A stretch of DNA of 64,000 nt from contig NZ_CP063196.1 in the NCBI RefSeq assembly GCF_003574835.2, positions 4,092,001 through 4,156,000 on the forward strand. Direction: 5' to 3'. The notes below the pieces were generated by a model. It saw nothing but the letters and a program-made list of their open reading frames with translations, searched no databases and was not told where the DNA came from. Position 1 is the stretch's first letter, and each line of letters starts with the position of its first letter. This DNA comes from Thermobifida halotolerans (GTDB taxonomy: Bacteria; Actinomycetota; Actinomycetes; Streptosporangiales; Streptosporangiaceae). Below, piece after piece: positions 1 to 7,488 of this stretch. A program made the position numbers and the translations under genes.

Positions 1-843
1 CTCGCCGTGGTGCCCCTCCTCGAAGATCTCCGCGCTCAACGAGGGGGTCTGCCAGCCCATCGCCCGGCGGATGTCGCCGATGTGCTGTCCGGCGTAGGCG
101 GACCAGGTCAGCCCGGTGGCCGAGAACGCGAGCACCCCCAGCAGCACCCACACGCCAACGGACCCGTGCCAGGACATCGTCCGGCGCCGCCCGGCGGCGC
201 CCTTCTCGGGGAGCAGGACGCGGCGCACCCGGGCTCCGGCGCGGCCGCGCCCCACCCACAGGACGACCCCGCCCAGCGCCACCACCCACAGCCAACTGGC
301 GGCCAGTTCGCTGTAGAGGCGCCCGACGTCGCCCAGGTGCAGGTGGCGGTGGAGCATACTGATCCAGGTGCGCACCGGAAGCGCGCCGCTGGAGCCGTAG
401 ACCTCCAGTGTGCCGAGCACCTCGCCGGTGTAGGGGTCGACGAAGACGCCGGAGCGTACGCTTTCGGGCAGGCCGTCGACATCGAACAGGACCCGGGTGC
501 TGTCCTCGGGACCGCCGATGCGGACCGCGCTGAGCGTCCCCTCGGGATGGGCGGCCACGGCGGCGTCGACCCGCATGCTCACCGGGATCGGCTGCCCCCG
601 GTCCACGACGCGCAACTGGTCGGCGTACATCCACTGCTCCAGTTGCGGGGTGTAGGCGTAGAGGAGCCCGGTCACCGCCGCGACCACGACGAACGGTGCG
701 ACCAGGATTCCGGCGTAGAAGTGCAGGCGCAGGACCAGTGCCCGCAGCGGGACCCACGTCGACGTGTGGGGCGCGTTCCCGGCGTCCTCGGAGGTCGCGG
801 TCGGTTTCGGGGAAGGACGCGGGGTGTGTTCCTGTGTGGACAT
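1..843 (-). CDS. PepSY-domain membrane protein (3' end beyond window)
   Basis: The gene runs off the left edge; 281 codons are visible, from an ATG with a GAGGAGAGG ribosome site just upstream. The N-terminus is a Pro/Thr-rich cytoplasmic stretch. Hydrophobic helices follow at about residues 38-60, 190-210 and 230-250. Between the first two lies a PepSY-like extracytoplasmic segment ending in a DPYTGEVLG motif, which is typical of PiuB/PepSY-TM proteins. Family members are often linked to iron or redox metabolism at the membrane, but the substrate is unknown. It is divergent from pdxH across about 230 bp. The missing C-terminus should hold further membrane helices. The family call is secure; the function is not. 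Confidence 0.8.
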   Translation of the reverse strand, partial: MSTQEHTPRPSPKPTATSEDAGNAPHTSTWVPLRALVLRLHFYAGILVAPFVVVAAVTGLLYAYTPQLEQWMYADQLRVVDRGQPIPVSMRVDAAVAAHPEGTLSAVRIGGPEDSTRVLFDVDGLPESVRSGVFVDPYTGEVLGTLEVYGSSGALPVRTWISMLHRHLHLGDVGRLYSELAASWLWVVALGGVVLWVGRGRAGARVRRVLLPEKGAAGRRRTMSWHGSVGVWVLLGVLAFSATGLTWSAYAGQHIGDIRRAMGWQTPSLSAEIFEEGHHGE

Positions 844-943
844 ACCTCTCCTCTGTGTGTGCCCCCACGGTGGACAGAACCGAATGACCCCACACGTCCT
901 CCCAAACGCCGGCCATTCACTCTGGATTGCCATACAACTACAC

Positions 944-963
944 AAAGTAAGATAAGATACTTT
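944..963. promoter_or_regulatory. Inverted repeat in the PepSY/pdxH divergent promoter region
   Basis: AAAGTA and TACTTT flank the 8-bp spacer AGATAAGA, giving a 20-bp AT-rich palindrome in an otherwise GC-rich intergenic region. It lies about 100 bp upstream of both the PepSY gene and pdxH. The size and symmetry fit a dimeric repressor operator. It does not match the IdeR/DtxR consensus that I know, so the regulator is unknown. Confidence 0.4.
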
Positions 964-1070
964 CTGTTGCCCACTGGTCACCCTCCGGGCACAGAGCCGT
1001 GGTGGATCTCCTCCCACCGCGTGTCCACCGCGCAAAGAACCCGCGCCGACGGCGGGAGGCGTGAGAATCG

Positions 1071-1748
1071 GTGACCATGAGCGACCACACCGAACACGTC
1101 CCGCTACGCGACCGACTGCGCGCGATCCGGATGTTCGACACCGACCTGCCCGGCTTCGACCCGGCGGAGGCCCCCGACAGCCCGGTGGCGCTGTTCACGG
1201 AGTGGCTGGACCTGGCCCTGCGGTCAGGGGTCCCCGAACCGCACGTGGTGAACCTGGCCACCGCCGACGTGGCGGGCCGTCCGTCCTCGCGGTTCCTGAT
1301 CCTCAAGGACGTCGACGAGGCGGGCTGGCGCTTCGCCTCCAGTTCCGCCAGCCCCAAGGGCCGCGACCTGGCCGCCAACCCCAATGCGGCGATCGCCTGC
1401 TACTGGGCGAAGCAGGGACGCCAGATCCGGGCGCGCGGGCCGGTGGTTCCCGAACCGCCGGAGCGCAGCGCCGCGGACTTCCTGGCCCGCTCCCCGGACG
1501 CGCGCGCCGAGGCCCTCGCGGGCGGGCAGAGCGAGCCGCTGGACTCCGAGAAGCGTGCCGTGGCCGTGGCCGAGGCGCGGGCCAGGATCGCCGCCGATCC
1601 CGGCACCGTGGCGCCCGACTGGACGCTCTACACGCTGCAACCCGAAAGCGTCGAGTTCTGGCAGGCCGCCCGGAACCGCGAGCACGTCCGTCTGCGCTAC
1701 ACCCGTGAGGGGTCCGGCCGCTGGACGCGCACCCTGCTGCGCCCCTGA
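1071..1748 (+). CDS. pdxH: Pyridoxamine 5'-phosphate oxidase
   Basis: A protein of 225 residues, the usual PdxH length. It is an FMN-dependent enzyme that oxidises pyridoxine or pyridoxamine 5'-phosphate to pyridoxal 5'-phosphate in the cytoplasm. Visible family features are the PSSRFLILKDVD strand near residues 65-75, which binds FMN; the AAIACYWAKQGRQIR segment; the EFWQ motif near 190; and the C-terminal LRYT...W...LRP ending, which matches the family end that contacts PLP. The GTG start is 12 bp after a GGGAGG site; an ATG two codons later is an alternative. It converges with the GIDE-domain gene. Confidence 0.93.
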   Translation: MTMSDHTEHVPLRDRLRAIRMFDTDLPGFDPAEAPDSPVALFTEWLDLALRSGVPEPHVVNLATADVAGRPSSRFLILKDVDEAGWRFASSSASPKGRDLAANPNAAIACYWAKQGRQIRARGPVVPEPPERSAADFLARSPDARAEALAGGQSEPLDSEKRAVAVAEARARIAADPGTVAPDWTLYTLQPESVEFWQAARNREHVRLRYTREGSGRWTRTLLRP

Positions 1749-1783
1749 CCGGGCCACCGGGGCGCCGGCAAAGGTCCCGGGGC

Positions 1784-2557
1784 TCAGCCGCCCAGGGTCA
1801 GCAGCAGGCCCGCCACCCCCGACACGAGCGCGCCGCCGCCCAGCAGCAGGGCGCGGGCGACGGGCTGCCCGGACACGGGCGGCGGCGCCTCCTCGCCGTG
1901 CTCGATGCTGAGGCGGCCGTCGTGGGGGGCGACCACCACAGGACGGCCGCCCCGCAACTCCACCCGGCCGCGCACGACGATGGGGTCACCGGCCCGGATG
2001 GCGCGCTCCCGGTACTCGAACTCGATCGTCTCGCCCCGGAAGACCCCCGAGATGCGGCCCTTGACCCGCCCCAGCAGGTCGTCGGCCGGAGCGGGAACGC
2101 CGCGCTGCGGGCGGCTGACCACACGCTGGAGGCACAGGTTGATTCCTGTGGTGTCGGCCTCCCCCGGGTCCACCAGAATCGGCGGCTCGCCCGGCCGCCC
2201 TCCGTGGGAGCCGGTGATCGCGAACGGTTCGGGGAAGCCGTAGTCGGCGATCGAGTCGTCGCCGAGCACCTGCTGCCGCTCCCCCGTCCCCTCCGTGGTG
2301 CGCCAGGTGGCGTAGTGCCGCACCACCTCGTGCCCGTGCCAGACGCACTCGACTCCGGCCAGTCGGGACTCCACGACCCCTCCCGGTCCCGCCGCCGCCA
2401 GACCGTGCAGGGTGACCTCGCTGCCGGCCAGGGCGGCGAACGCCCTGGGGCGGAGTTCGGCGAGCGCACGCTGGTGCGACCAGCGTCGGAGGGCGAGAAA
2501 GCCCAATGGTGCCAGAATCGCCGCGCCGACAAGGAGGGCAATTCCGATCACCAGCAT
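1784..2557 (-). CDS. GIDE-domain membrane protein
   Basis: A protein of 257 residues with a hydrophobic N-terminal helix (about 2-24) and a C-terminal hydrophobic segment (about 233-254), so both ends may sit in the membrane. The middle resembles the GIDE/MULAN-type domain: a cysteine-containing ESRLAGVECVWHGHEV segment, then a fold ending in VVVRGRVELRGGRPVV. In eukaryotes this domain is joined to a RING ubiquitin ligase; no RING is present here, as in other prokaryotic members. Function in bacteria is unknown. An AGAGGCG site lies 7 bp before the ATG. Confidence 0.7.
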   Translation of the reverse strand: MLVIGIALLVGAAILAPLGFLALRRWSHQRALAELRPRAFAALAGSEVTLHGLAAAGPGGVVESRLAGVECVWHGHEVVRHYATWRTTEGTGERQQVLGDDSIADYGFPEPFAITGSHGGRPGEPPILVDPGEADTTGINLCLQRVVSRPQRGVPAPADDLLGRVKGRISGVFRGETIEFEYRERAIRAGDPIVVRGRVELRGGRPVVVAPHDGRLSIEHGEEAPPPVSGQPVARALLLGGGALVSGVAGLLLTLGG

Positions 2558-2841
2558 GGAAGACGCCTCTTCTCCGTTGTCACTCGCCGCAGGCTACCCA
2601 TGGTCGCGTGTTCCTCGTCCGTTCCTTACTTCTTTACCAGGGTCTGTCACGGGATCGGGCCACAGCGGTGTCGCCCGGGAACGACTCCAGTGATACCCGA
2701 AACGGACGACGCCTGCGCGAATGACGGATGGACGTTGCCGGAGAAGACAACAAAGACCGTGGTGGGAAGGGTGATGTCCGGATCCGTTCGGAACCTCGGC
2801 GGGTACGGAAGGGTGCTCCGACGCCGCTAGTCTCGGACACT

Positions 2842-3405
2842 ATGCAGCCTGAGATTCATCCGGAACTGGCGAAACTGTCATTCCTCCTGGGCCGGTGGGA
2901 GGGGGTCGGCGTCGCGGGCTATCCCGGCGTCGAGGGATTCCAGTTCGGTCAGGAGATCGAGTTCACCCACGACGGCCATCCCTACCTGAACTACCGGAGC
3001 AGGGTCTGGCGGATCAACGCGGACGGCTCACTGGGGGAACCGGTGACCTCGGAGTCGGGGTACTGGCGGGTCCGTCTGGGCGGCGACGCCGAGGCGGAGG
3101 AGGGGGGTTCCGCCGAGCAGAAGGACGACGAGCAGCCTCCGGTGCACCTTGAGGTGCTGATCTCCCACCCCGAGGGGTTCAGCGAGGTCTACCTCGGCAC
3201 GATCTTCGCGTACCGCGTGGAGATGCGCACCGACGTCGTGATGCGCACGGAGACGGGACTCCCGGTCGCCGCGAGCCACCGGCTGTACGGGCTGTTCGGC
3301 GACAACCACGAGACCCTGGGATACGCCTGGGACCTGGCGGCCGACGGCCACGAACTCCAGTCGTACATGTCCGCTCAACTCAAGCGGGTGGCTCCGAAGT
3401 CGTGA
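2842..3405 (+). CDS. Nitrobindin-like (FABP/THAP4 family) protein lacking the usual heme His
   Basis: A protein of 187 residues, a little longer than bacterial nitrobindins because of an acidic insert near residues 80-97 rich in Glu, Gly and Ser. The signature GRWEGVG motif sits near residue 17, and the barrel ends with the family strand before the C-terminus. Nitrobindins are cytoplasmic ten-stranded barrels that bind ferric heme and act on peroxynitrite or NO. The axial ligand is the His of a C-terminal HLxAxLxR-type strand; here the aligned residue is Tyr (YMSAQLKR). Heme binding is therefore doubtful or altered. The ATG at 2842 is chosen because upstream codons do not resemble the family. 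Confidence 0.8.
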   Translation: MQPEIHPELAKLSFLLGRWEGVGVAGYPGVEGFQFGQEIEFTHDGHPYLNYRSRVWRINADGSLGEPVTSESGYWRVRLGGDAEAEEGGSAEQKDDEQPPVHLEVLISHPEGFSEVYLGTIFAYRVEMRTDVVMRTETGLPVAASHRLYGLFGDNHETLGYAWDLAADGHELQSYMSAQLKRVAPKS

Positions 3406-3429
3406 GGCGGGACGTCCCCGGACATGGGC

Positions 3430-3496
3430 GGACCCTCGGGCATCTTGTCCGGCTCGCGCCGGGGCCGGTCGGACAAGGCCGGCCACCCGAGGGTCC
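3430..3496. terminator. Nested hairpin, probably a bidirectional terminator
   Basis: GGACCCTCGGG (3430-3440) pairs exactly with CCCGAGGGTCC (3486-3496). A second inner stem is formed by TTGTCCG (3445-3451) and CGGACAA (3470-3476). It follows the nitrobindin-like stop by about 25 bp and also lies downstream of the mini-ORF on the minus strand. There is no clear U-tract on either strand. Confidence 0.6.
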
Positions 3497-3541
3497 GGGT
3501 GTCCACCGTGGATTCGCCAGGGCGATCCGATCGTGGTCGCC

Positions 3542-3580
3542 CTAGCGGACGAACACCTCGCGTGTCCGCAAAGAAATCAC
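3542..3580 (-). CDS. Candidate 12-residue mini-gene with a strong Shine-Dalgarno
   Basis: On the minus strand the sequence AAAGGAGGTGGTCC, an almost perfect anti-SD complement, precedes a GTG start by about 7 bp. The frame encodes MISLRTREVFVR and then TAG. The stop is followed by a small hairpin (GGGCGA...TCGCCC) and then the large hairpin at 3430-3496. The arrangement looks like an independent short transcript. I do not recognise the peptide with certainty. It could be a leader peptide, a small ribosome-associated protein or a non-coding RNA with a fortuitous SD. Confidence 0.45.
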   Translation of the reverse strand: MISLRTREVFVR

Positions 3581-3724
3581 TTTCGGACCACCTCCTTTCT
3601 CGCGTGCCTTCGACGTTACGCGGACAGGAGTGATCAGGGCAAATACTTTTTTCCGACTGCCTTCGCCGAGGAGAGGGGGAGGACGTCCGGCCCGCCGCGG
3701 CCGGGGGGACGTAGGCTCACAGAC

Positions 3725-4756
3725 ATGACTTCGCCGCTGCTCAAGCGTCCCGGCGCGGTGGCCGCCGAGACTCCCGACACCGACATCGCCGCCCACTACG
3801 GGGAGCCCGTCCAGGAGCAACGCGCCCTGGAACGCGGCTCGGGCTGGATCGACCGGAGCAACCGGGGTGTTGTCCGCGTCTCCGGTCCCGACCGGCTGGG
3901 GTGGCTGAACGACCTCACCAGCCAGCTCCTCAGGGACCTGGCTCCCGGAACCGCCACCGAGTCCCTGGTGATGGACGCCAACGGACGTCTGCTGCACCAC
4001 CTGTCCGTCGTGGACGACGGCACCGCGCTGTGGGCGCACGTGGAACCGGGAACCGCCGCCGGACTCACCGCCTTCCTGGACTCCATGCGGTTCATGCTGC
4101 GGGTGGAGGTGGCCGACCTCAGTGACGAGCGCGCGGTCGTGACCGTCGCGGGTCCCGAGCGCTCCGCCGTCCTGGACGCGGTCCGCGACACCCTGCCGCC
4201 GGGGACTCCGCTGCGCCCCGCCGTGGACGAGACCGACCTCTTCCTTCCCGTCACGGCGTTGGAGACCGTCACCGAGGCGCTGACCGCCGCCGGTGCCCGT
4301 CCCGCGGGGCTGTGGGCCTACGAGGCGCGCCGGATCGCCGCGCACCGTCCCCGCCTCGGCCTGGACACCGACCACCGCGCGATCGCGCACGAGACGGGCT
4401 GGATCGGCTCCGCCGTGCACCTGGAGAAGGGCTGCTACCCCGGCCAGGAGACGGTGGCGCGGGTGCACAACCTGGGCCGTCCGCCGCGCCGCCTGGTGAT
4501 GCTGCACCTGGACGGCACCGCCGAACGGCTGCCCGAGCGCGGTGCGGCCATCGAACTCGACGGCCGCACCGTGGGCACTGTCGGCTCCTCCGCCCGCCAC
4601 TTCGAACTGGGCCCCATCGCCCTGGGACTGGTCAAGCGGACCGTCCCGGTGGACGCCGAGTTCGTCGTGGACGGCATCGCCGCCGGTCAGGAAGTGGTGG
4701 TCAGCCCCGACACCGGCGCCAACGCGCAGATCTCGCTGCGGCGACGCCCCAACTGA
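3725..4756 (+). CDS. ygfZ: YgfZ/GcvT-type folate-binding protein
   Basis: A protein of 343 residues. The aminomethyltransferase-like fold is followed by the diagnostic YgfZ signature KGCYPGQE, with its conserved cysteine, near residue 240, and then VARVHNLGRPPRRLV. YgfZ proteins bind tetrahydrofolate and support assembly or repair of certain iron-sulfur enzymes such as MiaB. The ATG at 3725 matches the family start. About 180 bp of AT-richer sequence, including the mini-ORF on the other strand, separates it from the upstream gene. It nearly abuts the next convergent gene. Confidence 0.9.
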   Translation: MTSPLLKRPGAVAAETPDTDIAAHYGEPVQEQRALERGSGWIDRSNRGVVRVSGPDRLGWLNDLTSQLLRDLAPGTATESLVMDANGRLLHHLSVVDDGTALWAHVEPGTAAGLTAFLDSMRFMLRVEVADLSDERAVVTVAGPERSAVLDAVRDTLPPGTPLRPAVDETDLFLPVTALETVTEALTAAGARPAGLWAYEARRIAAHRPRLGLDTDHRAIAHETGWIGSAVHLEKGCYPGQETVARVHNLGRPPRRLVMLHLDGTAERLPERGAAIELDGRTVGTVGSSARHFELGPIALGLVKRTVPVDAEFVVDGIAAGQEVVVSPDTGANAQISLRRRPN

Positions 4757-4769
4757 GCGCCGGGCCGCG

Positions 4770-5561
4770 TCAGTGGAGCCGGAACACCTGGGACCCGGAG
4801 GTCTCGTAGTCGCTGTACACCTTGGCCACGTAGGTGCCGGGGCGGGCGTGGACGACGTCGTCGCGGCAGTCCCGCCAGGAGCGGGTGCGGTCCCAGGTGA
4901 TCTCGACGTCGTGGGGGACGCCCCGGCGCAGCTCCACCGGCTCGGCGGTCCGGTTCTCCACACAGTCGAGGCTGGACCAGATGCGGTCGTCGCCGGAGGT
5001 GATGCGCAGCTCCAGGGTCTTCGTGCCCACCTCGGCCGTACAGGTCTTCGTGCCGGTGTTGACCAGGGTGAGGGTGAAGGCGGGATGGACGCCCGCGGCG
5101 TAGTCGTCCCTGTCCGACTCGACGGTCACGACCACGTCCCCGGGGCGGCAGGGGGCCGCGGTGGGCCGGGAGCCGCCGCCCCCGGCGGAGCCGCTCCCGC
5201 CCCCGCCGGAGCCACCCGCGACGGCGCCCCCGGCGGCTCCACCGGCGGAGCCGCCGTCCCCGCCGTCCCCGTCGCCCCCGGCGCCGTCGCCGGCGCCGTC
5301 CTCGTCGTCACCCCCGGCAGCGTCCTCGTCGTCGGAACCGGCGTCGGCCGAGGGAGAGGCTGGAATACTGGGATCCACCGGCCCCTCGCCGGGGGAGTCC
5401 GGCTCGGCGGTGGAATCGGTGCTCGTCGGGTCGGACGCGTCGTCCTCGTCGGCGAAGGGCCGGAACGCGAGCACGATCACCGTCAGCACCGCGAGTAGCC
5501 CCACCAACAGGAAGACACGTCGCCGCCAGTACGTCGCTCTGCTCACCGGTCCCGAAGCCAT
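4770..5561 (-). CDS. Membrane-anchored protein with low-complexity stalk
   Basis: A protein of 263 residues. A short basic N-terminus leads into one transmembrane helix (about 15-37). Residues about 40-135 form a flexible linker rich in Gly, Ser, Asp, Glu, Ala and Pro. The C-terminal 125 residues look like a beta-sandwich with four cysteines (CRPGD, TCTAE, LDCVE, DCRDD), probably two disulfides, and so are presumably outside the cell. No enzymatic motif is visible. It resembles actinobacterial DUF4232-type exported domains only loosely. It is divergent from mutY, 67 bp away. Confidence 0.75.
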   Translation of the reverse strand: MASGPVSRATYWRRRVFLLVGLLAVLTVIVLAFRPFADEDDASDPTSTDSTAEPDSPGEGPVDPSIPASPSADAGSDDEDAAGGDDEDGAGDGAGGDGDGGDGGSAGGAAGGAVAGGSGGGGSGSAGGGGSRPTAAPCRPGDVVVTVESDRDDYAAGVHPAFTLTLVNTGTKTCTAEVGTKTLELRITSGDDRIWSSLDCVENRTAEPVELRRGVPHDVEITWDRTRSWRDCRDDVVHARPGTYVAKVYSDYETSGSQVFRLH

Positions 5562-5628
5562 GGGCGTAAGTATCCCGGCTTCCGGAGTTTTACACCTACC
5601 CGACCCGCCGCTGGACTTCTGATTGCCT

Positions 5629-6504
5629 ATGACCGCAAACCCCTACCGCACAGCCGTTCTCGCCTGGTATGACGTCAACGCCCGGGACCTTCCCTGGCGG
5701 GCCGACGACGCGACCCCGTGGGGCGTTCTGGTGAGCGAGGTGATGCTCCAGCAGACACCGGTGGCCCGCGTGCTCCCGGCCTGGGAGGCGTGGCTGGAAC
5801 GCTGGCCCGTCCCCGCCGCCCTGGCGGCCGAGCCCGCCGGTGAGGCGGTGCGGATGTGGGGCCGGCTCGGCTACCCGCGCCGCGCGCTGCGGTTGCACGC
5901 CTGCGCCGCGACCATCGTGCAGCGGCACGGCGGTGAGGTGCCGAGCTCGCACGCCGACCTGCTGGCCCTGCCCGGTGTGGGGGCCTACACCGCGGCGGCG
6001 GTGGCCAGTTTCGCGTTCGGGCAGCGGCACGCCGTACTGGACACCAACGTGCGGCGGGTCCTGGAGCGGGTGGTGAACGGCCGGGAGTATCCGCCCAAGG
6101 CCCCCACCGGGGCCGAGTACCGGCTCGCCGAGTCGCTGCTGCCGGAGGAGCCCGCGGTCGCGGCACGCTGGGGGGTCGCGGTGATGGAGTTGGGCGCTCT
6201 GGTGTGCACCGCGCGCAACCCCCGGTGCGGGGAGTGCCCGGTGGTGGACCGGTGCGCCTGGGTGCTGGCCGGAAAACCCCCGCACGACGGTCCGCCGCGG
6301 CGGGGACAGCGCTACGCGGGAACCGACCGCCAGGTGCGCGGCAGGCTGCTGGCGGTACTGCGGGAGGCTCCGGGGCCGGTGCCCAAGTCCGTGCTGGACG
6401 CGGTGTGGGACGAGGCCGCCCAGCGGGAGCGCGCCCTCGACGGCCTGGTCGCCGACGGTCTGGTCGACCCGCTGGAGACGGGCGACTACGCGCTGCCGAG
6501 CTGA
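5629..6504 (+). CDS. mutY: A/G-specific adenine glycosylase
   Basis: A protein of 291 residues that removes adenine mispaired with 8-oxoguanine. The helix-hairpin-helix and catalytic region reads LPGVGAYTAAAVASFAFG followed by the VLDTNV motif with its catalytic Asp, near residues 108-140. The Cys-x6-Cys-x2-Cys-x5-Cys loop for a [4Fe-4S] cluster is intact near 190-207. EVMLQQTPV near 30-40 is the MutY signature that distinguishes it from Nth. At 291 residues it seems to lack a full NUDIX-like 8-oxoG recognition domain, retaining only a short winged-helix-like tail, as often seen in actinobacteria. An upstream TTG at 5623 is less likely than the ATG used. Confidence 0.93.
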   Translation: MTANPYRTAVLAWYDVNARDLPWRADDATPWGVLVSEVMLQQTPVARVLPAWEAWLERWPVPAALAAEPAGEAVRMWGRLGYPRRALRLHACAATIVQRHGGEVPSSHADLLALPGVGAYTAAAVASFAFGQRHAVLDTNVRRVLERVVNGREYPPKAPTGAEYRLAESLLPEEPAVAARWGVAVMELGALVCTARNPRCGECPVVDRCAWVLAGKPPHDGPPRRGQRYAGTDRQVRGRLLAVLREAPGPVPKSVLDAVWDEAAQRERALDGLVADGLVDPLETGDYALPS

Positions 6505-6528
6505 TCCGCCCGCGCCTGCCGCACCGGC

Positions 6529-7305
6529 TCAGCCGCTCGGTGCGCCCACACCTCCCGAACAGGCCGCTCCCGGCTCCGGGGTCTGCGGTCCCTGCACGTA
6601 CTCGCGGAGGAAGTCCACCACCCGTCCGTCCTCGGCGTCGTCCACGGTGAGCTGCTTGCCCCAGGCGGAGAGCACCACCGGGGCGGGCAGGTCCGGAGCC
6701 GGGCTGATGATGATGTAGTCCCCCGGCGAGTACAGCGCGTGCAGGGCCGCCACCTGACCGGCGTCGAGGCCGGGGTCGTGGGTGATCCACACCGCGCCGT
6801 GCTCCAGGGAGTGCACGGCGTTCTCCGCGAGGATCTGCTCGGTGTAGATCCCGCAGTTCAGCCACGCGGAGTTGTGGTCACCGCCGACGGGCGGGTGCTG
6901 CGGGTAGTCAACCGTCCCCTCGACGTGGTTGTAGGAGGGGACCTCGAAGGTGCGCACGCCGGGGATGTCCCCCGGCTCCTCCGCCCCCTGGGCGGCTTCG
7001 GGGCGGGTTCCGGAGCCCGCCTCACCGCTGCCACCACCCGTGTTCAGGACGACGACGACCACGACCACCGCGGCGACGGCGAGGAGGAGCGCCCCGGCGG
7101 AGCAGCCGATGATCCAGCCGAGCGCTCCGGAGCCGCCCCGTCCGGTGGGGGGAGGCGTCCCCGGCTGCTGGTGGTACGGGCCCGGCGGGTACTGCCCGTG
7201 CGGTCCGGGCGCCCCCTGGTACACCGGAGGCCCCTGGGGCTGCCAGGGCTGCGGCCCGCCTCCGGGAGGCTGGGAGCCGAAGGGCTGTTGCGAAGGATGG
7301 TTCAC
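6529..7305 (-). CDS. DUF3105 membrane protein
   Basis: A protein of 258 residues from a GTG start. The N-terminal 65 residues are Pro/Gly/Gln-rich and disordered, followed by one transmembrane helix (about 72-95). The exported part carries the DUF3105 hallmark HPPVGGDHNSAWLNCGIY and then HSLEHGAVWITHDP. The conserved histidines and cysteine suggest metal or redox binding, but no activity is established. A longer frame runs upstream to 7404, but those residues lack family character and include the clpC terminator. It follows clpC on the same strand and is separated by that terminator, so it is probably transcribed on its own. Confidence 0.78.
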   Translation of the reverse strand: MNHPSQQPFGSQPPGGGPQPWQPQGPPVYQGAPGPHGQYPPGPYHQQPGTPPPTGRGGSGALGWIIGCSAGALLLAVAAVVVVVVVLNTGGGSGEAGSGTRPEAAQGAEEPGDIPGVRTFEVPSYNHVEGTVDYPQHPPVGGDHNSAWLNCGIYTEQILAENAVHSLEHGAVWITHDPGLDAGQVAALHALYSPGDYIIISPAPDLPAPVVLSAWGKQLTVDDAEDGRVVDFLREYVQGPQTPEPGAACSGGVGAPSG

Positions 7306-7401
7306 AGGCGCAGACCCTACCGCCACGGCCCCGTCCGCCAAAGACCGATATCCGTAACCGTCCGGTCGCGCGGTCTGTCCGCCCCGCCCCGGAACGGACG
7401 G

Positions 7402-7443
7402 CAAGGGGAGAGGGACGGCCCTGGGACCGCCCCTCTCCCCTTG
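7402..7443 (-). terminator. Terminator downstream of clpC
   Basis: CAAGGGGAGAGGG (7402-7414) pairs perfectly with CCCTCTCCCCTTG (7431-7443), a 13-bp stem with a 16-nt loop. It begins about 45 bp after the clpC stop, as expected for a Rho-independent-like terminator in a high-GC actinobacterium. No U-run is visible. Confidence 0.7.
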
Positions 7444-7488
7444 TCACTCTCTCGGTTGTGCGCCGACGCGGTGCGGGCCGCGCCGCCG

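Noticed and set aside
5161-5400. Apparent tandem repeat of GCC/CCG/GTC units
   Set aside because: It is the Gly/Ser/Asp-rich stalk of the membrane-anchored protein on the minus strand, a coding low-complexity region and not a separate repeat element.
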